Notes: generated from the sequence alone by a model not told the origin. A stretch of DNA of 64,000 nucleotides from Mycobacterium shinjukuense (GCF_010730055.1 NZ_AP022575.1:2046001-2110000), one strand, 5' to 3'; counted from the stretch's first letter, positions 8,458 through 17,406 are shown. Program-made: numbers and translations.

Positions 8458-8713
8458 GGTGCAGCGCTTCCGCGAATTCGCGATGGGCCCGAGTGATGCG
8501 TGGCAGTTCGTCCAGGTAAATCTTGCGTGTGGTGGCTTCCCAAACCACCCGGGCCTGCCGATCCGTCTCGAATAGCAGCGACCCACCCAGCGCAACCCGG
8601 CCCGCGAGTTCCAGCGGAGCGTCATCGAGCACAAGCAGGTCAACGCCCGACGGCAGCAGAATCTCGAAGGTCGGTGGCCGTCGTCCGCCGAAGTGCGGAA
8701 CGCGGCACGACAC
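8447..8713 (-). pseudogene. MntA-like nucleotidyltransferase antitoxin, 5-prime truncated
   Basis: The C-terminal half of a minimal nucleotidyltransferase is present: VDLLVLDDAPLELAGRV, GGSLLFETDRQARVVWE and EALHRDR. The N-terminal half, which should carry the GSX10DXD catalytic signature for AMP transfer, is missing. The sequence before PSGVDLLVL bears no resemblance to the family. The gene runs into HepT with a short overlap. As it stands it should not be an active AMP transferase. Confidence 0.65.
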
Positions 8714-8786
8714 CTGTGGGGCGAGGCACGCCGGCCGGTGGTCGCCCGAGCAGCGTCACTGGCCAACCCCGTTGACGAAATTCAGA

Positions 8787-8811
8787 CTAGTCGTACTGGT
8801 GTGGCTAGTGC
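8787..8811. promoter_or_regulatory. possible operator of the Phd/VapC pair
   Basis: The inverted arms ACTAG and CTAGT frame about 14 bases just upstream of the antitoxin ATG. Antitoxins of this type usually repress their own promoter through such sites. The call rests on position and symmetry only. Confidence 0.3.
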
Positions 8812-8831
8812 TTTCAGCTAACCTCAACGGT

Positions 8832-9065
8832 ATGCGAACGGTGACGAGCACGGAAGCCAAGGCGCGGCTCAACGCCCTTTTGTCCGAGGTGGAACGGACC
8901 GGTGTCGCGGTCACGATTACCAACCACGGGCGCCCCGTGGCCGTGTTGTCACCGGCCAAACCGGTACCGCGCCGCTTCGGTCAGCTGCCAACCTTGGTTG
9001 TGCCAGACACGTTCAACGATCCGCTACCTGCCTCCGAAATCGCGGCGTGGGAAAACAACTTGTGA
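8832..9065 (+). CDS. Phd/YefM-family antitoxin
   Basis: A 77-residue antitoxin with the Phd fold signature: EAKARLNALLSEVERTG, then VTITNHGRPVAVLSP, and an acidic C-terminal tail (SEIAAWENNL) that would wrap the toxin. It is translationally coupled to the following VapC frame by a GTGA overlap. It lies where vapBC10 (Rv1398c-Rv1397c) lies relative to the PE_PGRS/AraC/cyp132 cluster in Mtb, but I cannot confirm that it is the same pair. It likely autoregulates. Confidence 0.8.
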   Translation: MRTVTSTEAKARLNALLSEVERTGVAVTITNHGRPVAVLSPAKPVPRRFGQLPTLVVPDTFNDPLPASEIAAWENNL

Positions 9066-9401
9066 CCCACGCCGTTCTCCTCGACACGCACGTGCTGCTG
9101 TGGTTGGTGAGCATTCCCGACAAAGTGGCCGCACCGGCACGCGAAATTTCTTGCCGACCCCGGCACGGAAATCATGATCTCGGCCGCGTCGGCCTGGGAG
9201 ATCGCCATCAAGACCAGACTCGGCCGGCTCGACGGCGAGCCGCTGCTCTCGGCCTGGTCTGACATCGTCGCCGCATTGACCGCGACCGATATCCCGATCG
9301 ACGCGCACGACGCTATCTTCGCCAGCCGCCTGACCTGGGATCACAGAGACCCGTTCGACCGCATCCTCGTGGCCCAACCACCCGACGAAACCTCGCCATA
9401 G
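9062..9401 (+). pseudogene. VapC-type PIN toxin, frameshifted and C-terminally truncated
   Basis: Frame one from GTG 9062 gives AVLLDTHVLLWLVSIPD. Near 9140 the sense shifts to another frame, which continues KFLADPGTEIMISAASAW, EIAIKTRLGRL and IPIDAHDAIFASRL with DPFDRILVAQ. After VAQ the usual last 20 or so residues are replaced by PPDETSP and a stop. The toxin is therefore broken twice, while its antitoxin is intact. Confidence 0.75.
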
Positions 9402-9474
9402 CTACCAGCGACACCCACATCTTGCGCGCGGCCCTTACCCCCACCCTGAAGACGTAAGGCGGGGATCGGGAACG

Positions 9475-9755
9475 ACCTACCCGCGGCGCGAAGACGCGCT
9501 GGACGCCACGCCATACCGGCGTGTGACGGCGTGCGGTGTATCCCAGCCGGGTGGACACCTCCTGCTCGGCGGCAACCTCGGGAAGCGTTGGGAAACAACC
9601 AGAATCCCGCAACACCGTGGCAGCCACCAGCGCGGTGATGCCCCGGCGTTGCCCGTTGCGCTGCATCAACACATCAGGGTCCGCCTGCGGCAGTGGCTCA
9701 TCAAACATGTCCCGCGGCAGGTAAATCCGGTTGTGCGCGGGCGAACACGGCTGCT
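9475..9755 (-). pseudogene. decayed second copy of the AraC-family regulator
   Basis: The minus strand keeps recognisable pieces of the regulator found intact at 11471-12502: MFDEPLPQAD, DVLMQRN-QRRGITALV, LRDSGCFPTLP-VAAE and EVSTRLGYT. Internal deletions have removed the first helix-turn-helix segment and the stretch after PQAD, and the end is out of frame. The intact copy and this remnant flank the PE_PGRS gene in the same orientation, which points to a duplication that includes or was split by that gene. Confidence 0.8.
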
Positions 9756-10057
9756 CGACGACGCCGCTCATCACCGGCGGGATCGGCGGGCGATGCCCGC
9801 AGCCGCGACCAGACGATGCGCTCAGCCGCCCGACGCCCGGCCACCGGCGCTCATGCCCCCAAACGCCGTCCCCTACCGCACACCGACACCACGATGTGCA
9901 CTCTGCATACGATGCCCCGCAACCCATTGGGCAAATTAACCGATGGGTTGCGCGATTGTGCGGCAACGCATTTCATGTTCGCCATTTCGGCCCGCCGAAC
10001 GCTGGCGTCGCCATACAATCCGTGCTTGATGACACGAGTTGCCCGGAGGTTGGGGAA
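9756..10057. other. intergenic stretch before the PE_PGRS gene
   Basis: No gene is supported here. The only open frames are chance extensions. A GGAGG about 10 bases before the PE start is the one functional element seen. Confidence 0.5.
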
Positions 10058-11454
10058 ATGTCCTATGTGATCGCCGCGCCGGACCTGGTGGCGGCGGCGG
10101 CTTCGGAGCTGGCAGGTATCGGTGCGACGCTCAGCACGGCCAACGCCGCCGCGGCGTTTCCCACCACAGGGATCCTGGCCGCCGGCGCCGACGAGGTCTC
10201 AGCCGCGATCGCGGCGCTGTTCGGCGCGCACGGCCAGGCCTATCAGGCGCTCAGCGCTCAGGCTGCGCAGTTTCACACCCAGTTCGTGCAGTCCCTGCAG
10301 GCGGGCGCGGGCGCCTATGCGAGCGCCGAAACCACCAACGTCGAGCAGCAGCTGCTCAACGCGATCAACGCGCCCACCCAGGCGTTGTTGGGGCGCCCGC
10401 TGATCGGTGACGGCGCCGACGCGCCCGACGGCAGCGGGGCCCCCGGCGGGCCCGGCGGGCTGCTCTACGGCAACGGCGGCCGCGGCGGATCCGGCGCCCC
10501 GGCCAACCCGGCGGCGCCGGCGGGGACGCCGGTTTGATCGGCAATGGCGGCGCCGGCGGAGTGGGCGGGACCGGCTCGGCCGCGGCGGGCGGCGCCGGCG
10601 GCCATGCCGGCTGGCTCTACGGCAACGGCGGGACCGGCGGGACCGGCGGGGACGCCACGGGCTCTGGCCTGGCCGGCGGTAACGGTGGTGCCGGTGGTGC
10701 CGCCGGGCTGTGGGGCAGCGGCGGGGCCGGCGGCGCCGGCGGTGCGGGAACCGGCGGCGGCCGGGGCGGGGATGGCGGAGCTGGCGGGCTGTTATACGGC
10801 GCTGGCGGGGTCGGCGGAATCGGCGGGGCCGGCGGCGACGCGAGCCATTTCGCGGGCAACGGTGGCGCCGGCGGTGCCGCCGGGCTGATCGGCCACGGCG
10901 GGGCCGGCGGCGCGGGAGGGGAGGGCGGCGGCGGCCTCGGCTCCGGCAACGGCGGTGCCGGTGGTACCGGCGGCTGGTTGTACGGCAACGGCGGCGCCGG
11001 CGGGGCCGGTGGAGCCGTTCCCGGAGCTGCCGGTAAAGGCGGGGTCGGCGGGGCGGGCGGCGCCGCCATCCTGTTCGGCGATGGTGGGGCCGGCGGTGCC
11101 GGTGGGGTAGGCGGTGGATCCAGCTTCGTTGGTGGGCCCGGCTTTGCCGGCGGGGCCGGCGGGGCCGGCGGCGCCGGCGGGCTGGTCGGTAACGGCGGGG
11201 CCGGCGGACACGGCGGCGCCGGCGGACCCGCTATTTTCGGCGGCTCCGCCAGCGGTGGTGCCGGCGGAGCCGGCGGCCACGGCGGGTCGGCCAAGCTGCT
11301 CGGCAATGGCGGTAACGGCGGCAACGGCGGCAACGGCGGGGCGCCTGCCCCTGGCGGCACTGGTGGGGCCGGCGGGGCCGCCGGCACCGGCGGCGCACCC
11401 GGGCAGCTGCTGGGCGCGTTCGGCGCCACCGGGCTCACCGGCGCGCCCGGCTAA
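10058..11454 (+). pseudogene. PE_PGRS protein gene, frameshifted after the PE domain
   Basis: ATG 10058, preceded by GGAGG, begins a PE domain (YVIAAPDLVAAAASELAGIG, with GADEVSAAIAALFGAHG and a YxxxD/E-like segment). The PGRS linker GRPLIGDGADAP follows. After about 150 residues the frame ends at 10537. The Gly-Ala repeats (GNGGAGG type) continue in another frame from about 10505 to TAA 11454. Loss of one base in the C/G run near 10500 explains this. A PE_PGRS gene is at this place in Mtb (Rv1396c). The full protein would be about 465 residues and cell-envelope associated. The run is also prone to sequencing error. Confidence 0.8.
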
Positions 11455-11470
11455 CACCCCGGCCAGCGGC

Positions 11471-12502
11471 CTACCCACGGCGTGCATACGCGCTCGGCGC
11501 CACGCCAAACCAGCGTTTGAAGGCATGCGAGAACGTCGAGACCTCCGTGTAACCCAGCCGGGTGGACACCTCCGCCACCGTCAACCCGACGTTGCGCAGC
11601 AAGTCGACGGCCACCGTGGAGCGCGCCTCGGTGAGCAAGGCCCGAAACGACGTGCCCTCCTCGGCGAGTCGGCGCCGCAGCGTCCGCGGATGCACGGCCA
11701 GCTCCGCGGCAACGTCGGGAAGCGTTGGGAAACAACCGGAATCGCGAAACAGCTTGGTGCGCACCAGCGCGGTGATGCCCCGGCGTTGCTCGTTGCGCTG
11801 CATCAGCACGTCACACTGCGCAATACACATCTCCAAGGTGTGGCGATCGGCCTGCGGCAACGGCTCGTCGAACATGGCACGCGGGAAGTGCAACCTGTTG
11901 TGCGCTCGGCCGAAGGCGATGTCGTGGACCGGCATGAGCCCGAGCAGCGGACGCAACGACTGTTCGTCGATCGCCACCTCCGCCGACACCCGGTCGGCGT
12001 ATTTTTCGGCCACCGGCTGCGCGAAACTCATTGTCGTCGTGATGATTCCGGCGACATCGCGTTCCAGGAAGAACCGCTGAACATCGGCCGGTAAGTGGCC
12101 CACGTCCAGATCAACCACGCAGTCGTCGGCGGTTTCAAACAACGTCACGTCGATGTGCAGCATCGTCAGCGCGAAGTAGCGCATCGCGATGGCGAACAGT
12201 TCGCGCAGGGTGCCGCACGACATCACGGCAAACCCGAACAACCCGAAATGGGTGAGCGTGAACCGGCTCCCCACGTCGATCCCCACGCCCGCCCCTTTGT
12301 TCGGCAAGTCCGGCAGCCGGGCCAGCAGCCTGCGCACCGCGGCGATCTCGTCGCGCGCGCTGACGACGGTGTCCGGCTTATCCAGATCGGCCGGTTCGAT
12401 GCCGGTGCCCGCCAACACATCGCGGGTGGACACCCCGCGTTCGTTGGCCACCTCGCACAGCACCCGGGTCGCATACACCGGGTGCGTGACCTCGGCTCCC
12501 AT
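11471..12502 (-). CDS. AraC-family transcriptional regulator (Rv1395-like)
   Basis: A 343-residue regulator. It has an Arabinose_bd-type N-terminal domain (through LGLMPVHDIAFGRAH) and a C-terminal AraC double helix-turn-helix (AELAVHPRTLRRRLAEEG, then VAEVSTRLGYTEVSTFSHAF with KRWFGVAPSAY). It is divergent from cyp132 with a 76-base gap. In Mtb the orthologue Rv1395 controls cyp132 and itself from this gap, and the same wiring is expected here. The length matches Rv1395 (344). A decayed copy of the gene lies on the other side of the PE_PGRS gene. Confidence 0.9.
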   Translation of the reverse strand: MGAEVTHPVYATRVLCEVANERGVSTRDVLAGTGIEPADLDKPDTVVSARDEIAAVRRLLARLPDLPNKGAGVGIDVGSRFTLTHFGLFGFAVMSCGTLRELFAIAMRYFALTMLHIDVTLFETADDCVVDLDVGHLPADVQRFFLERDVAGIITTTMSFAQPVAEKYADRVSAEVAIDEQSLRPLLGLMPVHDIAFGRAHNRLHFPRAMFDEPLPQADRHTLEMCIAQCDVLMQRNEQRRGITALVRTKLFRDSGCFPTLPDVAAELAVHPRTLRRRLAEEGTSFRALLTEARSTVAVDLLRNVGLTVAEVSTRLGYTEVSTFSHAFKRWFGVAPSAYARRG

Positions 12503-12578
12503 GAAACTGTCCTAAACTCCCAACTCCGTGTCCCATAGTCTCATTCCGGGCCGCCGTCGTCATCCATACAGTGAAGTC
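12503..12578. promoter_or_regulatory. shared AraC/cyp132 control region
   Basis: This 76-base gap between divergent start codons must hold both promoters. Regulator binding here is known for the Mtb pair. I do not see clear repeats that would fix the binding sites. Confidence 0.55.
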
Positions 12579-13967
12579 ATGGCCACTCTGACCGCCGAGC
12601 GGCCCGCCAGGGGACCGGCCAGGCGCCTGAGCACCTGGACGATGACGCGGGAGGCGCTCACCGTCGGATTCGATGCCGGCGAGGGTTTCCTGGGCCGGGC
12701 TCGCGGCAGTGACATCACCCGATTTCGCTGTGCCGGAAGGCGTTTCGTGTCGATCAGTCACCCCGACTACGTCGACCACGTGCTGCACGCAGCGCGGCTG
12801 AGATACGTCAAGTCCGACGAGTACGGGCCGATCCGGGCCGCCGCCGGACTCAACCTGCTCACCGACGAGGGCGATTCGTGGGCGCGCCACCGCGGAGTGC
12901 TGAACCCGATCTTCGCCCGGCGTCATCTGAACGGGCTGGTCGACCTGATGATCGATCCGATCACAGCCGTCGCCGATGCGCTGGTGCCCGGCGTGCGGTT
13001 CGACATGCACCAGACGATGGTGGAGGCGACCCTGCGGGTGGTCGCCAACGCGCTGTTCAGCCAGGACTTCGGCCCGCTGGTGCACAGCATGAACGATCTG
13101 GCCACGCGCGGGCTGCGGCGTGCGGAAAAGCTGGAGCGCCTCGGGCTGTGGGGCCTGATGCCGCGGCCGGTCTACGACACGCTGACCTGGTGCACCTTCT
13201 CCGGTGTCCAGCTGCCGCCACCGCTGCGCGAATTGCAGGAGATCACGCTGGCGCTCGACCGCGCGGTCAACGCGGTGATCGATCGGCGACTGGCACAACC
13301 CACCGACGCCGCCGATCTGCTCAACGTGTTGCTGCACGCCGACGGCGGCACCTGGCCGCGTCAGCGGGTCCGCGACGAGGCGCTGACCTTCATGCTCGCC
13401 GGCCATGAAACCACCGCCAACGCCATGTCGTGGTTCTGGTATCTGCTGTCGCGGCACCCCGCGGTCCGCGACCGGATGCTCGCCGAGGTAGACGGCGTGC
13501 TGGGGACGCGCCGCCCGACCGCCGACGATCTGGGCAAGCTGGGCTGGACCACCGCCTGCCTGCAGGAGTCGCAGCGCTACTTCTCGTCGGTATGGATCAT
13601 CGCCCGCGAGGCCATCGACGACGACGTGATCGACGGCCACCACATCCGCCGCGGCACCACCGTCGTCATCCCGATCCACCACATTCACCACGACCCGCGC
13701 TGGTGGCCCGACCCGGAGAGGTTCGACCCCCGCCGATTTCTCGACGACCGGGCCAAGACCCGTCCCCGCTCGGCGTATCTGCCGTTCGGCGGCGGTCGGC
13801 GCAGCTGCATCGGGCAAAGCTTCGCACTCATGGAGATGGTGCTGCTGGCGGCAATCATGAGTCAACGCTTCACCTTTGACCTCGCGCCGGCATGCCCCGT
13901 CGAACTCGAGGCCACGCTGACGCTGCGACCCAAGCACGGAATACACCTCATCGGAAGCAGGCGCTGA
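12579..13967 (+). CDS. cyp132: cytochrome P450 CYP132
   Basis: A 462-residue P450, a haem monooxygenase of unknown natural substrate. The family marks are present: the I-helix oxygen-binding AGHETTANAMSW, ExxR in LQESQRYF, and the haem loop FGGGRRSCIGQSFALME with its Cys ligand. It closely follows the Mtb CYP132 sequence as I recall it (461 residues). ATG 12579 gives that length. Its TGA overlaps the ATG of the flavin monooxygenase, so both are probably made from one transcript under the divergent AraC regulator. Confidence 0.92.
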   Translation: MATLTAERPARGPARRLSTWTMTREALTVGFDAGEGFLGRARGSDITRFRCAGRRFVSISHPDYVDHVLHAARLRYVKSDEYGPIRAAAGLNLLTDEGDSWARHRGVLNPIFARRHLNGLVDLMIDPITAVADALVPGVRFDMHQTMVEATLRVVANALFSQDFGPLVHSMNDLATRGLRRAEKLERLGLWGLMPRPVYDTLTWCTFSGVQLPPPLRELQEITLALDRAVNAVIDRRLAQPTDAADLLNVLLHADGGTWPRQRVRDEALTFMLAGHETTANAMSWFWYLLSRHPAVRDRMLAEVDGVLGTRRPTADDLGKLGWTTACLQESQRYFSSVWIIAREAIDDDVIDGHHIRRGTTVVIPIHHIHHDPRWWPDPERFDPRRFLDDRAKTRPRSAYLPFGGGRRSCIGQSFALMEMVLLAAIMSQRFTFDLAPACPVELEATLTLRPKHGIHLIGSRR

Positions 13968-15436
13968 TGCCCCAGATTCTGATCGTGGGCGCCGGATTCT
14001 CCGGGATCGGCGCCGCCATCAAACTCGACCGGGCGGGGTTTCACGACTACCTCGTGGTCGAAGCCGGCGACGGGGTGGGCGGCACCTGGCACTGGAACAC
14101 CTATCCCGGTATCGCCGTGGACATTCCGTCGTTTTCCTACCAGTACTCCTTTGAGCAGAGCCCGCGCTGGACACGGACCTACGCCCCTGGACACGAGCTG
14201 AAGGCCTACGCCGAACACTGCGTCGACAAGTACGGCATTCGGTCGCGAATAAGGTTGCACACCAAGGTCCTTGCCGCCGAGTTCGACGACGAGCACGCCC
14301 TGTGGCGCGTGCACACCGATCCCGGGGGAGAACTCACCGCCAGGTTTGTGATCAACGCCAGCGGGGTGCTCACGGTGCCGAAGCTGCCCGACATCGACGG
14401 GGTGGACTCGTTCGAGGGCATCACCATGCACACCGCGCGCTGGGATCACGGCCAGGACCTGGCCGGCAAGCGCGTCGGGATCATCGGCACCGGCGCGTCG
14501 GCGGTGCAGGTCATCCCGGAGATCGCGCCAATCGTCGCCCACCTCACCGTTTTTCAGCGCACCCCGATCTGGTGCTTTCCCAAGTTCGACGTGCCGCTGC
14601 CCAAGGCGGTCCGCGCGGCGATGCGGGTTCCCGGCGGCAAAGCGGTCCATCGGCTGCTCAGTCAGGCGTTCGTGGAGACCACCTTCCCCGTCGCGGCGCA
14701 CTACTTCACGGTGTTCCCGCTGGCCAGGCGAATGGAGTCGGCGGGAAAGGCCTATCTGCGCCAGCAGGTCCACGACCCGGTGCTGCGCGAGCAGCTCACC
14801 CCGCGATACGCGGTGGGCTGCAAGCGGCCCGGCTTCCACAACACCTACCTGTCGACGTTCAACCGCGACAACGTAACGCTGGTCACCGAGCCGATCGACA
14901 AGATCACCCCCACCGCGGTGGTCACCGCCGATAGCACCCACCACCAGGTCGACGTGCTGATCCTGGCGACCGGCTTCAAGGTGATGGACACCGACAACGT
15001 CCCCACCTACGCCGTCACCGGAAGTGGCGGCCGCTCGCTGAGCCGGTTCTGGGACGAGCATCGGCTGCAGGCCTACGAAGGCGTCAGCGTGCCCGGGTTC
15101 CCGAACTTCTTCACCGTGTTCGGCCCCTACGGCTACGTCGGCTCGTCCTATTTCGCGCTCATCGAGACCCAGACCCACCACATCATCCGCTGCCTGAAAC
15201 GGGCCCGCCGCGCCGGCGCCACCCGCGTCGAGGTGACCGAGGAGGCCAACGCCCGCTACTTCGCCGAGGTGATGCGCCGGCGGCACCGTCAGGTCTTCTG
15301 GCAGGACAGTTGCCGGCTGGCCAACAGCTACTACTTCGACAAAAACGGCGACGTGCCGTTGCGCCCCACCACCACGGTGGAGGCCTTCTGGCGCAGCCGG
15401 CGGTTCAAGCTCAACGACTACCGGTTCACCGGCTAG
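13967..15436 (+). CDS. FAD-dependent Baeyer-Villiger-type monooxygenase (Rv1393c-like)
   Basis: A 489-residue flavoprotein. It has an N-terminal FAD-binding GAGFSGIG, an NADPH-binding second Rossmann motif (GTGASAVQVIPEI), and features of the Baeyer-Villiger group (GGTWHWNTYPGIAVD). It would use NADPH and oxygen to insert oxygen into a ketone or hydroxylate a lipid-like substrate; the substrate is unknown. It is coupled to cyp132 by a TGATG overlap, as its Mtb counterpart is adjacent to cyp132, so a shared oxidative pathway is likely. Confidence 0.88.
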   Translation: MPQILIVGAGFSGIGAAIKLDRAGFHDYLVVEAGDGVGGTWHWNTYPGIAVDIPSFSYQYSFEQSPRWTRTYAPGHELKAYAEHCVDKYGIRSRIRLHTKVLAAEFDDEHALWRVHTDPGGELTARFVINASGVLTVPKLPDIDGVDSFEGITMHTARWDHGQDLAGKRVGIIGTGASAVQVIPEIAPIVAHLTVFQRTPIWCFPKFDVPLPKAVRAAMRVPGGKAVHRLLSQAFVETTFPVAAHYFTVFPLARRMESAGKAYLRQQVHDPVLREQLTPRYAVGCKRPGFHNTYLSTFNRDNVTLVTEPIDKITPTAVVTADSTHHQVDVLILATGFKVMDTDNVPTYAVTGSGGRSLSRFWDEHRLQAYEGVSVPGFPNFFTVFGPYGYVGSSYFALIETQTHHIIRCLKRARRAGATRVEVTEEANARYFAEVMRRRHRQVFWQDSCRLANSYYFDKNGDVPLRPTTTVEAFWRSRRFKLNDYRFTG

Positions 15437-15444
15437 CGTGCGCA

Positions 15445-16113
15445 GTGGCCGACGGTAACAAGGAGAAATGCCCGCGGCGCCGCACACGCCAAGCCACGGT
15501 TGCCGTCGTCGCCACCGTGCTTCTGGTGGCGGCGTGCTCGCAGTCGGCCGAACGGGTCGAGTCCGCGCGGAGCACCGCAACAACACCGACGGATCTGGTT
15601 GGGGGTTTGGCGAATGCGGCTCGAGCCCTCTCAGCGCCCATCGTCGAGTGCGTGGTGCGCAATGACACGGCGAATCCGGTCTTTCACGGATGCATCGACT
15701 GGCACAGCGCCGTCCACGGGAACTACGCGCTGCGTGTCGTCGCACGCCTTACCGGCGACGAACAATTCGTCGACGTGGCCCGGTCGGTGATGTCCACCGA
15801 CGGCCTCCGCGACGAGCTCGCGTCCATCGACGAAGGGCGAGTCAGCGGGGAGCTGCCCTACGGCTTTGCGTGGTTCCTCATTCTCGATCGCGAGGCCGCG
15901 GTGCCGGAGATGGCGCCGTTAGCGACGACGATAAGTTCCCAGCTGCGCCGGTGGATCACTGGGGGAAGCGAACTCTTAGCGAGCGAGTACCACAACCTCT
16001 CCTTCGCGGCGTTCGCGACAGCGCCTGCTGCCCAGATAACCCGCGCCAGCAGACGGAAAAGCCCCCGAACGCACGGCGTGTCGGGGGCTTTTCCGTCTGC
16101 TGGCGCCAATTAG
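15445..16113 (+). pseudogene. DUF2891-type lipoprotein, C-terminally truncated
   Basis: GTG 15445 starts a protein with a basic N-terminus and a lipoprotein signal (VATVLLVAACSQSAE, lipidated Cys in VAAC). It contains the DUF2891 signature HGCIDWHSAVHGNYALR. Family members are usually well over 300 residues. Here similarity stops near ASEYHNLSFAAFA, and the frame runs into the metK terminator (RRKSPRTHGVSGAF). The gene has probably lost its 3-prime half by a deletion that joined it to the terminator. The function of DUF2891 is not established. Confidence 0.6.
16043..16106. terminator. long bidirectional terminator downstream of metK
   Basis: Two perfect 26-base inverted arms (16043-16068 and 16081-16106) enclose a 12-base loop. 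AAAAG and CTTTT within the stem give short U runs for transcripts from either side. It stands between convergent reading frames and would stop the metK operon and anything coming from cyp132. Confidence 0.85.
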
Positions 16114-17324
16114 ATGGCGCGCTTGAGGTCGTCGACCTTGTTGAGCTGCTCCCACGGCAGCTCGATGTCGGTGCGGCCGAAGTGCCCGTAGGCCGCCGTC
16201 GGCGCGTAGATCGGGCGCAACAGGTCCAGGTCGCGGATGATGGCGCCGGGGCGCAGATCGAACACCTCGCCGATGGCCTTCTCGATCTTGACCGGGTCGA
16301 CCGTCTCGGTGCCGAACGTCTCGACAAACAGGCCGACGGGCGCGGCCTTGCCGATGGCGTAGGCCACCTGCACCTCGACCCGCTCCGCCAGGCCCGCGGC
16401 GACGACGTTCTTGGCCACCCAGCGCATCGCGTAGGCCGCCGAACGGTCCACCTTGGACGGATCCTTGCCGGAGAAGGCGCCGCCGCCGTGACGGGCCCAG
16501 CCGCCATAGGTGTCGACGATGATCTTGCGGCCGGTCAGTCCCGCGTCACCCATCGGCCCCCCGAGCACGAACTTGCCGGTTGGGTTCACCAGCACCCGCA
16601 CCGACGACGCGTCCAGGGTTTCGTGCGCCAAATCGTCGAGCACGGTGTTGAGCACCTTCTCCCGGACGTCGGGAGCCAGCGTCTGCTCCAGGTCAATGTC
16701 GGCGGCGTGCTGGGTGGAGAGCACCACGGTGTCCAGCCGCACCGGCACGTTGTCCTCGTAGGCGATGGTGACCTGCGTCTTGCCGTCGGGCCGCAGGTAG
16801 GGCAGCACCCCGTTCTTGCGGACCTCGGTCAGCCGCCGCGACAGCCGGTGGGCCAGCGCGATCGGCAACGGCATCAGTTCCGGGGTGTCGTTGATCGCGT
16901 AGCCGAACATCAGGCCCTGGTCACCGGCGCCCTGCGAGTCCAGCGGATCGGCCGCGCCCTCGACACGCGCCTCGTGGGCGGTGTCGACCCCTTGGGCGAT
17001 GTCGGGCGACTGCGCCCCGATGCCGATGTTCACCCCGCAGGTCGCCCCGTCGAAGCCCTTGTCCGAGGAGTCGTAGCCGATGTCCAGGATGCGCTGGCGG
17101 ACCGTGTTGGTGATGTCGGCGAAGGCCTCCTTCGCCGCGGTCGTCACCTCCCCCACCACGTGCACCTGCCCGGTGGTCACCAGCGTCTCGACCGCGACGC
17201 GGGAGCGCGGGTCCTGGGCCAGCAGCGCGTCCAGGACCGAATCGCTGATCGCGTCACAGATCTTGTCCGGATGTCCCTCGGTCACCGATTCACTGGTAAA
17301 CAGCCGACCCTTCGCAGTCACCAT
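16110..17324 (-). CDS. metK: S-adenosylmethionine synthetase
   Basis: A 404-residue enzyme that makes SAM from ATP and methionine. The signatures are GHPDKICDAISDSVLD, GAGDQGLMFGYA (ATP loop) and GGGAFSGKDPSKVDRS. It nearly matches Mtb MetK. ATG 17324 is preferred over ATG 17330 because GGAAGG lies 6 bases upstream of the former and abuts the latter. It is the last gene of the minus-strand block after coaBC, and an 82-base AT-containing gap before it may add a promoter. I see no SAM riboswitch. Confidence 0.96.
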   Translation of the reverse strand: MVTAKGRLFTSESVTEGHPDKICDAISDSVLDALLAQDPRSRVAVETLVTTGQVHVVGEVTTAAKEAFADITNTVRQRILDIGYDSSDKGFDGATCGVNIGIGAQSPDIAQGVDTAHEARVEGAADPLDSQGAGDQGLMFGYAINDTPELMPLPIALAHRLSRRLTEVRKNGVLPYLRPDGKTQVTIAYEDNVPVRLDTVVLSTQHAADIDLEQTLAPDVREKVLNTVLDDLAHETLDASSVRVLVNPTGKFVLGGPMGDAGLTGRKIIVDTYGGWARHGGGAFSGKDPSKVDRSAAYAMRWVAKNVVAAGLAERVEVQVAYAIGKAAPVGLFVETFGTETVDPVKIEKAIGEVFDLRPGAIIRDLDLLRPIYAPTAAYGHFGRTDIELPWEQLNKVDDLKRAI

Positions 17325-17406
17325 CCGCATCCTTCCAATAATTAGGTAACCGAATTATATACTCCGGCAACAATCGTAGCTCGTCCAGCACCGCCGGCAG
17401 GCTGCG

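Noticed and set aside
10617..11526. Long minus-strand Pro-rich open frames opposite the PE_PGRS gene
   Set aside because: They are mirror frames of Gly-Ala repeats (GGC/GCC codons), with no start support and no family character.
12378..13946. 522-codon minus-strand open frame across cyp132
   Set aside because: It is the GC-rich shadow of the clearly coding plus strand, which carries all P450 motifs.
13862..15745. 627-codon minus-strand open frame across the flavin monooxygenase
   Set aside because: Shadow of a real gene; its composition (long Gly/Val/Asp/His runs) is typical of antisense frames in GC-rich DNA.
15690..17345. 551-codon plus-strand open frame across metK
   Set aside because: Shadow of metK, which is recognised over its whole length.
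17325..17406. Possible SAM riboswitch before metK
   Set aside because: The gap is 82 bases and I could not find paired regions or conserved blocks of any SAM riboswitch class.
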